Assembly (NCBI GenBank): GCA_937888775.1
Contig: CALAQT010000202.1
Coordinates: 1-13,542, forward strand
Reading direction: 5' to 3'
From: an uncultured Actinomycetes bacterium
GTDB taxonomy: Bacteria; Actinomycetota; Thermoleophilia; Solirubrobacterales; Solirubrobacteraceae
DNA length: 13,542 nucleotides
Of the stretch, positions 1 to 5,519 are shown piece by piece. The position numbers were made by a program, and so were the translations under genes. Numbering within the stretch: the first letter of the stretch is position 1; the number at the start of each line of letters is the position of its first letter. Under the pieces are notes generated by a model. It searched no databases. It was not told the origin of the DNA and saw nothing but the letters and a program-made list of their open reading frames with translations.

Positions 1-47
1 GTAACAAGGTAGCCGTAGCGGAAGCTGCGGCTGGATCACCTCCTTTC
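1..47 (+). rRNA. rrs: 16S ribosomal RNA, 3' end only
   Basis: The window opens in the last helix of small-subunit rRNA. GTAACAAGGTAGCCGTA is the universal site used by 1492R-type primers. It is followed by the helix-45 region GCTGCGGCTGGATCA and the anti-Shine-Dalgarno tail CACCTCCTTTC. Only about 47 nt are present, so it cannot support taxonomy. The exact 3' end (46–48) is estimated by comparison with other 16S genes. The contig edge inside a conserved rRNA block suggests the assembly broke in 16S. Confidence 0.97.
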
Positions 48-266
48 TAGGGAGCACCCTAAGCGGTGCCCCGATCCAGGGCCTGTCGTTCTGACAGACC
101 CGCGCGGCCGCCGGACCCTTGAGGTCCATGCGGTGTCAAAGCGGATCGGGCCTAGCACGTCGACCGAACCTGGCTGGATGGCCCGCGCAGAGCGCCGCCC
201 TTACTACTTGGGGATGGCACTCGGCAACGGCCACAACAACCTCCAGCATGCTGTTGAGTTTTGAGA

Positions 267-284
267 GACCGGCGTCCGCCGGTC
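267..284 (+). other. Spacer hairpin after box-like element
   Basis: GACCGGC (267–273) is the exact reverse complement of GCCGGTC (278–284), leaving a GTCC tetraloop. It directly follows TTGAGTTTTGAGAG. In other Gram-positive rrn spacers such a position belongs to leader-type processing or antitermination signals. The specific role here is inferred. Confidence 0.5.
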
Positions 285-353
285 GTCGCGGGACACGTCG
301 AGTAGAGCGTGACCACATGCGCGAGGGCCAGCCGGCGTTATACGCCTCTCCAC

Positions 354-373
354 GGTCCTTGAAAACTGCACAG
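354..373 (+). other. 5' arm of pre-23S processing stem
   Basis: The 20 nt at 354–373 (GGTCCTTGAAAAC followed by TGCACAG) are the reverse complement of 4195–4214 at 19 of 20 positions; one G/C position differs. The two arms flank the whole 23S gene, so in the transcript they can close a long stem. In characterised bacteria RNase III cuts such a stem to release pre-23S. The pairing is visible; RNase III use is inferred from the family of rrn operons. Confidence 0.8.
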
Positions 374-424
374 AAGCCACATCAGCCGCCATCGATAAGC
401 GGCGGCTGAAAACGGGTATCACCG

Positions 425-456
425 GGCCCCGCAAGACCTTCGGGTCGTGTTGGGCC
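425..456 (+). other. UUCG-loop hairpin just upstream of 23S
   Basis: GGCCC (425–429) pairs with GGGCC (452–456), and GCAAGACC (431–438) pairs mostly with GGTCGTGT (443–450) around a TTCG tetraloop. There is one C/T internal mismatch and one A/G mismatch. The hairpin lies inside the pre-23S stem, just before the mature 5' end, and probably forms in the precursor. Confidence 0.55.
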
Positions 457-1001
457 AGATCACCGTCAAGATAGTAAGGGCGCATGGTGGATGCCTTGGC
501 ACCAAGAGTCGATGAAGGGCGTGAACGGCTGCGATAAGCCACGGTTAGGCGCTGAATAGCCTTTGACCCGTGGATCTCCGAATGGGGAAACCCAACGCTG
601 GTAATGCGGCGTTATCCCCGGCTGAACACATAGGCCGGGAGAAGACAAGCGGGGGAAGTGAAACATCTCAGTACCCCGAGGAAAGAAAATCAAAAGAGAC
701 TCCCTGAGTAGTGGCGAGCGAAAAGGGATCAGCCCAAACCTGGCAGATGTAAGCGGACACGCGTTGTCTGTCAGGGGTTGTAGGGCGCTTGTTCCGAGCC
801 GTGTCCGGTTCGGCAGGAGTTACAAAACCATGTGGTAGTCGAAGCGCGTGGAACCGCGCACCATAGAGGGCAAACGTCCCGTAGACGAAACTGCATGGTC
901 TCCTGTCAGGCGTTCCTGAGTAAGTCCGCACCCGTGAAACGCGGACTGAACCTGGGGGGACCACCCTCCAAGGCTAAGTACTCCTTGGTGACCGATAGCG
1001 G

Positions 1002-1035
<34 letters not shown>

Positions 1036-2578
1036 GGAAGGGGAGTGAAATAGTACCTGAAACCGCGTGCCTACAAGCGGTGGGAGCAGGCTTTGTCCTG
1101 TGACCGCGTGCTTTTTGCATAACGAGCCGGCGAGTTACTCGTCTGCGGCAAGGTTAAGCGATGAGCGGAGCCGTAGCGAAAGCGAGTCCTAATAGGGCGA
1201 CATAGTCGTAGGCGGTATACCCGAAACTGAGCGAGCTACCCATGGGCAGGCTGAAGCGGGGGTAAGACCTCGTGGAGGGCCGAACCGACCTAGGTTGAAA
1301 ACTGGGCGGATGACCTGTGGGTCGGAGTGAAAGGCTAATCAAGCTCAGTGATATCTGGTTCTCTCCGAAATATATTTAGGTATAGCCTCGGATAAATTCC
1401 GTGGCGGCCGTAGAGCACTGTTTGGACTAGGGGCCCTACCAGGTTACCGACTTCAGGCAAACTCCGAAGACCAATTACGTTTACTCCGGGAGTCAGTTGC
1501 TGGGGGATAAACTTCAGCGTCGAAAGGGAAACAGCCCAGACCGCCAGCTAAGGTCCCTAAGTACTAGCTAAGTGGGAAACGATGTTCGAGTGCATAGACA
1601 ACCAGGAGGTTGGCTTAGAGGCAGCCATCCTTGAAAGAGTGCGTAACAGCTCACTGGTCAAGTGTTCGAGCGCGGACAATGTAACGGGGCTCAAGCTAGT
1701 CACCGAAGCTGCGGGTGCGTGAGACCTTCGGGTCGATCGCGCGGTAGGAGAGCGTTCCCATGCCAGTAAAGCGGCGGCGTAAGCCAGCCGTGGAGGCATG
1801 GGAAGTGAGAATGCCGGCATGAGTAACGAAAGAGGGGTGAGAATCCCCTCCACCGATTGCCCAAGGATTCCTGAGTAAAGTTCGTCTGCTCAGGGTTAGT
1901 CGGGACCTAAGGCGAGGCCGAAAGGCGTAGTCGATGGCCAACAGGTTGATATTCCTGTACCACGTCGCTTCCGTTTGACCGATGGGGGGACGAGGAAGGC
2001 TAGGGAAACCCAGGCGATGGTAGTCCTGGGGTAAGCATGTAGGGGTGGCCCTTGTCAAATGCGGGGCCGCATAACCTGAGGTGCGATGCCAGCTGGCGTT
2101 TAGCCGGCGAGTTCCTGACGCCATACCTCCAAGAAAATCCTCTAGGGAGGAAGCGCGTGCCCGTACCAAAACCGACACAGGTGGGCAAGTAGAGAATACT
2201 AAGGTGATCGAGATAACCCTCGTTAAGGAACTCGGCAAAATCGCCCCGTAACTTCGGGATAAGGGGCGCCCCAGTAGGGTGAAGCTCTTCGCGAGTGGAG
2301 CCCGAGGGGGCCGCAGTGAATTGGCTGAAGCGACTGTTTACCAAAAACACAGGTCTCTGCTAAGTCGAAAGACGACGTATAGGGGCTGACGCCTGCCCGG
2401 TGCCGGAAGGTTACGTGGAGTTGTTAGGACTTCGGTTCGAAGCAGCGAAGCTAAGCCCCGGTAAACGGCGGCCGTAACTATCAGTTGACCGAGGTAGTTG
2501 TAAAACTCGGCTATATGCTGGAACATCCGAGTATCCCGCACTACGAGTACCGTCCCAAGTGGGCGATACCGTGAAAAT

Positions 2579-3130
2579 GTGCCGGGTGCGGACAATCAGC
2601 AGGAAAGGCCGTGCATAGAGGCCATAGAGGTCTCGCTCGGTAGTTTCTTGTCTGGGTTCGCGCTGGGTGAGGGAAGCTTCATGTTGGTCTGTCGCAAGCG
2701 CGGCAGCTCGGCACGACGCTTCCGGATCTCGGCAGCCTTCAACGTCTCGCAGCAGGATCGCGTTCCCCTGGAACTCTTTCGAGAGACCCTTCGGTGTGGG
2801 AGCCTGCGACGGGCGGGAAACGGCGGTTGGTATTGGGAGGTCAACAGACTTTCCGATCTGACTGACCGGATCGTGCCGTTCTTGGATCGGTTTCCGATCG
2901 TGGGACTGAAGGCAGAGGACTACCGGTTGTGGAGGGGCGCAGTTTCGGCTCCTTGCGTCCGGCGGTCTGAGCGACCGAGATTACGTCAAGGTTCTTGCTC
3001 TCCGGAAACGGATGAACCGAGGCGGGAAGAGAAGCCACCGAATGGACGGAATCCTCAGAGACTATACGCCGAGCCCACTGATCTAGAGCGATTGTGGGAT
3101 GAGATAGTCCGCTCTCATGGGCGACCATGA
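2579..3130 (+). CDS. LAGLIDADG homing endonuclease encoded in the 23S intron
   Basis: This 183-residue product belongs to the single-motif LAGLIDADG family, which acts as a dimer to cut an intronless copy of the host gene and start intron homing. The motif is LSGFALGEG at residues 24–32, with Glu31 as the metal-binding acid. The family pattern follows: FNVSQQD (54–60), LRCGSL (71–76), W84–V89, RIVPFLDRFPIVGLKAEDY (97–115). The domain ends near residue 120. The tail is Arg/Pro/Glu-rich, and from about residue 158 it is encoded by the ribozyme R–P3–P8–S core. The likely target is the helix-69 sequence around the insertion point. The start is uncertain. GTG 2579 lies before the Q element, whereas AGGAAAGG (2601–2608) sits 6 nt before an in-frame ATA (2615). 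No in-frame ATG precedes the motif. Confidence 0.9.
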   Translation: MPGADNQQERPCIEAIEVSLGSFLSGFALGEGSFMLVCRKRGSSARRFRISAAFNVSQQDRVPLELFRETLRCGSLRRAGNGGWYWEVNRLSDLTDRIVPFLDRFPIVGLKAEDYRLWRGAVSAPCVRRSERPRLRQGSCSPETDEPRREEKPPNGRNPQRLYAEPTDLERLWDEIVRSHGRP

Positions 3131-3133
3131 GAG
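3112..3133 (+). other. Intron P9 hairpin containing the endonuclease stop codon
   Basis: CTCTCATG (3112–3119) and CATGAGAG (3126–3133) form a perfect 8-bp stem with a GGCGAC loop, directly after the S element; this is the expected place of P9. The TGA stop of the endonuclease frame (3128–3130) lies inside the 3' strand of this stem. Confidence 0.75.
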
Positions 3134-3155
3134 TCCGTCAGAAATGAGCGGACCG

Positions 3156-3174
3156 CCCAGGCGAGGTGCCTGGG
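3156..3174 (+). other. Intron P9.x hairpin near the 3' splice site
   Basis: CCCAGGC (3156–3162) and GCCTGGG (3168–3174) form a perfect 7-bp stem with a GAGGT loop, 14 nt before the terminal G3188. It fits a peripheral P9.1/P9.2-type element of the group I intron. The exact label is not resolvable by eye. Confidence 0.7.
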
Positions 3175-3188
3175 TAGTAACAGTCAGG

Positions 3189-3249
<61 letters not shown>

Positions 3250-3503
3250 CGACTTCAGCGCTGTCTCAACGAGGGGCTCGGTGAAATTGCAGTCTCGGTG
3301 AAGATGCCGAGTACCCGCGGCTAGACGGAAAGACCCCGTGAACCTTTACTACAACCTGGTATTGGAGTTCGGTGCATCTCGCTCAGGATAGGTGGGAGGC
3401 TTTGAAGCGCCGGTTGCGGCCGGTGTGGAGCCAACCTTTAGATACCACCCTTGGTGTATTGGATTTCTAACAGCATTCCGTGAATCCGGATGCTGGACAG
3501 TTC

Positions 3504-3540
<37 letters not shown>

Positions 3541-3691
3541 ATGTAACGGAGGCGCACAAAGGTTCCCTCAGCACGGTTGGAAATCGTGCGTAGAGCGCAA
3601 AGGTATTAAGGGAGCTTGACTGCGAGACTGACAAGTCGAGCAGGTGCGAAAGCAGGTCTTAGTGATCCGGCGGTAGCAAGTGGAAGTGCCG

Positions 3692-3734
<43 letters not shown>

Positions 3735-3760
3735 GGGCCCAAGAGTCCACATCGACGGCC

Positions 3761-3799
<39 letters not shown>

Positions 3800-3809
3800 G
3801 TGGAGTCGC

Positions 3810-3889
<80 letters not shown>

Positions 3890-4194
3890 TGCCGTGGGCG
3901 TTGGAGAGTTGAGAGGATTTGTCCCTAGTACGAGAGGACCGGGATGAACGCACCTCTGGTGTATCTGTTGTCCTGCCAAGGGCATTGCAGGCTAGCTACG
4001 TGTGGATCGGATAACCGCTGAAGGCATCTAAGCGGGAAGCCGGCCTCGAGATGAGCTCTCCCATCCCCTAGAGGGAGTAAGACCCCTGGTAGACCACCAG
4101 GTTGATAGGCCGGATCTGGAAGGACGGCAACGTCTGAAGGAGACCGGTACTAATGGGTCGAGGGCTTGACGGATTTTTGATACTCGGTGTGGCG

Positions 4195-4214
4195 CTGTGC
4201 AGTTTTGAAGGACC
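4195..4214 (+). other. 3' arm of pre-23S processing stem
   Basis: CTGTGCAGTTTTGAAGGACC is the partner of 354–373 with a single mismatch. It lies 24 nt after the mature 23S end and before 5S. Together the arms enclose the 23S gene and its intron. Confidence 0.8.
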
Positions 4215-4238
4215 TGGAGGGCGTGGTCTCTCGCCTTT

Positions 4239-4356
4239 TTCCGGTGGCTTTAGCGAGGGGGAAACACCTCTTCCCATTCCGAACAGAGCAGTTAAGCCCC
4301 TCAGCGCCGATGGTACTTGGCCCGCAAGGGCCTGGGAGAGTAGGACGCCGCCGGTT
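4239..4356 (+). rRNA. rrf: 5S ribosomal RNA
   Basis: This is a typical 5S of about 118 nt. Helix I is CCGGTGGC (4241–4248) with GCCGCCGG (4347–4354), including one U·G wobble. Loop and helix signatures include CACCTCTTCCCATTCCGAAC (4266–4285), CAGTTAAGCCC, CGATGGTACTTGG and GGGAGAGTAGGACG. It sits about 70 nt after 23S, in the normal rrn order. The mature ends are estimated within a few nt. Confidence 0.95.
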
Positions 4357-4370
4357 TCTTGATACGACGC

Positions 4371-4907
4371 TCACGGGCCGCCCTCAGGGCGGCCCGTCGT
4401 CGTTGTGTCGCACGCCCTCAGGGTCATTTCCCGGGGTCTTCCCACACGGCGACCACGGTGTGGCGAGGGCTGTGAGGGTGGCTCACCCCGAGCTGAGCGT
4501 GACGGCGCCGTTCTGAGGGGGTCCCAATGCGGGTTGTGCGCAAACTCCCACGGATGCCCGTCAGGATCGGCGAACACGCCCGAGTAGCCGCCCCAGAACG
4601 TCTCGCCGGGCTCCCGCGTCACCGTGGCGCCGGCGCCGCGCGCCTGCCCGATGATCTCGCGGACCTCCTCGGGAGAGGCCACGTTGTGGGCCAGCATGAC
4701 CGCGCCGTAGCCCGTGGCGAGTTCGACGCCGCTGTCCTCTGCGAGGTGCTCACGGCCCCACAGCGAGAGCACCATGCCGCCGGATTGGAAGAAGGCCACC
4801 TCGGAGTCCGGCGGGGAGGCGCTGCGCCAAACGAGCGCCTCGTGGAACGCGCGCGCTCGGCCGAGGTCGGAGACCCCGAGGGTGAGCACGCTGACGTATT
4901 GCTTCAT
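4371..4907 (-). CDS. VOC (glyoxalase/bleomycin-resistance-like) family protein with tail over the rrn terminator
   Basis: The 178-residue product has one vicinal-oxygen-chelate domain at about residues 1–131. It begins VLTLGVSDLGRARAFHEAL (7–25). Mid-domain signatures are EVAFFQSGGMVLSLWG (36–51) and AHNVASPEEV (73–82). The second half carries TFWGGYSGVFADPDGHPWE (103–121), typical of glyoxalase-fold proteins of unknown substrate. The full H/E metal set of glyoxalase I is not evident, so glyoxalase activity should not be assumed. The ATG is well supported: AGGAG on the − strand (complement of 4915–4919) lies 7 nt upstream. Residues 132–178 form an Arg/Pro/Gly-rich tail unlike the domain. Its last codons are the rrn terminator stem, so the tail may be run-on coding after loss of an earlier stop. 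Confidence 0.85.
   Translation of the reverse strand: MKQYVSVLTLGVSDLGRARAFHEALVWRSASPPDSEVAFFQSGGMVLSLWGREHLAEDSGVELATGYGAVMLAHNVASPEEVREIIGQARGAGATVTREPGETFWGGYSGVFADPDGHPWEFAHNPHWDPLRTAPSRSARGEPPSQPSPHRGRRVGRPREMTLRACDTTTTGRPEGGP
4373..4397 (+). terminator. rrn operon terminator hairpin
   Basis: ACGGGCCGCCC (4373–4383) and GGGCGGCCCGT (4387–4397) form a perfect 11-bp stem with a TCA loop, 17 nt after 5S. The following CGTCGTTGTGT is only moderately T-rich, as is usual in high-GC genomes. It is the only strong hairpin after the rRNA genes, so it probably ends the rrn transcript. It also lies inside the 3' end of the opposite-strand VOC gene, whose stop (complement of 4371–4373) touches the stem. 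Confidence 0.85.
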
Positions 4908-4914
4908 CGTCCGT

Positions 4915-4919
4915 CTCCT
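4915..4919 (-). promoter_or_regulatory. Ribosome binding site of the VOC gene
   Basis: AGGAG on the − strand, 7 nt before the ATG at 4907. It is one of the few canonical Shine-Dalgarno sites in the window and fixes this start. Confidence 0.75.
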
Positions 4920-4988
4920 GTCGCTCGCCGATCAGGGTGTCAGATCGTGCTCGAGCCCGCGAGTGCCAGGCGAGCCGGCGGGTGGAGC

Positions 4989-5321
4989 TCAGGTAGAGGG
5001 CGGGCGCATCTCGCCGCGCGCGCCGGCCGTCGCCGAACGACCCGGCGCCGTCTCCCCGCGCCGATGGCGTGGCGCTGGCGCGGGTGGGCCCTCCACGGGG
5101 CAGAGACACGGCTGTGGGCTGCGCTCGGGCGATCCCGGGCGCCGTGCCGGCGCACGCCCGCGCAGCGGCGCTCGGTGCGGATGGGGCGCCTGAAGGCGCT
5201 CGTTCGGGTCGACCTCCCAGTCGACGTCGTAGTCGTCCTCGAGCACAAGGAACGAGCGGGTCAGGCGCAGGGCACCGAGCGCGCGCTGTGCAAGCGCTGA
5301 TGTTCGCGATGACGGGAACAT
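4989..5321 (-). CDS. Possible small protein, unrecognised (acidic DDYDVDWEVDPNE segment)
   Basis: This is a candidate 110-residue ORF on the − strand between the VOC gene and murA. I do not recognise the product. The segment VLEDDYDVDWEVDPNERLQ followed by APHPHRAPLRGR (complement of about 5150–5246) uses almost only G/C-ending codons, like the confirmed genes, so that part looks coding. The C-terminal half is Pro/Arg/Ala-rich and could be a shadow or lie beyond a frameshift. Start options are ATG at 5321, which lies inside a LexA-box-like palindrome and has no Shine-Dalgarno, or GTG at 5246, giving 85 residues. The same frame extends much further upstream, antisense to murA, but that part is a high-GC shadow. 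The stop lies 81 nt upstream of the VOC start, so the two could be co-transcribed. Confidence 0.35.
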   Translation of the reverse strand: MFPSSRTSALAQRALGALRLTRSFLVLEDDYDVDWEVDPNERLQAPHPHRAPLRGRAPARRPGSPERSPQPCLCPVEGPPAPAPRHRRGETAPGRSATAGARGEMRPPST

Positions 5322-5328
5322 GTGTTCG
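5315..5328. promoter_or_regulatory. LexA/SOS-box-like palindrome
   Basis: GGAACATGTGTTCG differs at one position from the Gram-positive/mycobacterial LexA pattern CGAAC-N4-GTTCG. On the − strand it overlaps the possible ATG of the small ORF, and a −10-like TAGCTT (complement of 5330–5335) precedes it. Such a position would suit repression of a leaderless − strand transcript. No lexA gene or known SOS gene is in the window, so the assignment is only by motif. Confidence 0.4.
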
Positions 5329-5360
5329 TAAGCTAGGGACCGTGTCGGACGTATCGTGTG

Positions 5361-5377
5361 CGAACATGCGTACGCAT
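5361..5377. promoter_or_regulatory. Second operator-like palindrome
   Basis: CGAACATGCGTACG (5361–5374) is also one mismatch from CGAAC-N4-GTTCG. It overlaps a perfect 12-bp palindrome ATGCGTACGCAT (5366–5377). The two sites start 46 bp apart. They lie in the divergent control region between the − strand ORFs and murA, so they could affect either side. Confidence 0.35.
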
Positions 5378-5464
5378 GGTGTGCGTCGCGCGAAAACCGC
5401 ATTCCCGTGCCGATCCTTGCGCCCGATATTGCAACGTCCCTTGCATTTGGCGCCGGTCGCGCCA

Positions 5465-5480
5465 GGCCGCCGAGGCGGCC
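5465..5480 (+). other. Leader hairpin upstream of murA
   Basis: GGCCGC (5465–5470) and GCGGCC (5475–5480) form a 6-bp stem with a CGAG loop, followed by GGGGGGCC. It lies 40 nt before the murA start and has no T tract, so it is not an obvious terminator. The rest of 5329–5519 shows no promoter I can assign with confidence. Confidence 0.4.
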
Positions 5481-5507
5481 GGGGGGCCGCGTGCAGGTCG
5501 ATGAGCC

Positions 5508-5512
5508 GGAGG
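5508..5512 (+). promoter_or_regulatory. Ribosome binding site selecting the TTG start of murA
   Basis: GGAGG ends 7 nt before TTG 5520, an ideal spacing. The in-frame ATG at 5532 would be 19 nt away, and the family-length ATG at 5598 has no purine-rich site before it. This site therefore favours the TTG start. Confidence 0.6.
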
Positions 5513-5519
5513 CTAGAAC

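Larger units (their letters stand above)
48..464 (+). other. 16S–23S internal transcribed spacer, no tRNA genes
   Basis: This is about 417 nt of spacer with no recognisable tRNA-Ile or tRNA-Ala; no T-loop GGTTCGAATC-type block and no cloverleaf arms are visible. It contains a Gram-positive-type element GTTGAGTTTTGAGAG (253–267), probably part of the 16S processing stem or an antitermination box. A 7-bp hairpin GACCGGC/GCCGGTC with GTCC loop follows at 267–284. The 5' arm of the 23S processing stem lies at 354–373, and a UUCG-capped hairpin lies at 425–456 just before 23S. Short ORFs that cross this spacer have no coding character. Confidence 0.85.
2482..3188 (+). mobile_element. Group I self-splicing intron in 23S helix 69, with endonuclease gene
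   Basis: The intron splits the universal exon sequence GGCCGTAACTAT|AACGGTCCTAAGG at a position that counts to E. coli 1917. The 5' exon ends in U2481 and the intron ends in G3188, as group I rules require. P1 is visible: exon TAACTAT (2475–2481) pairs with intron GTAGTTG (2494–2500), ending in the required U·G wobble. The Q-type block GACAATCAGCAGG is at 2591–2603, R-type CCTCAGAGACTATACGC at 3053–3069, and S-type GAGATAGTCC at 3101–3110. P7 is GACTAT (3060–3065) with ATAGTC (3104–3109); P8 is CCCAC (3074–3078) with GTGGG (3094–3098). The block wording resembles subgroup IB introns of organelles. The endonuclease frame fills most of the region between Q and R, suggesting insertion in P6. Confidence 0.94.

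Noticed and set aside
119..409. 96-residue frame across the 16S–23S spacer
   Set aside because: No codon bias, no ribosome binding site, and it overlaps conserved rRNA spacer elements.
48..464. tRNA-Ile/tRNA-Ala in the rrn spacer
   Set aside because: Looked for anticodon and T-arm blocks; none found.
2000..2350. Protein-like frames on the reverse strand of 23S, such as the 116-residue frame beginning MFLVNSRFSQ
   Set aside because: These match the well-known spurious rRNA-antisense proteins found in many annotations; the strand is fully explained by 23S rRNA.
4442..4463. CCACAC/GTGTGG hairpin as a second rrn terminator
   Set aside because: Only 6 bp with a 10-nt loop and no T tract, and it lies within the VOC coding frame; the 4373–4397 hairpin is far stronger.
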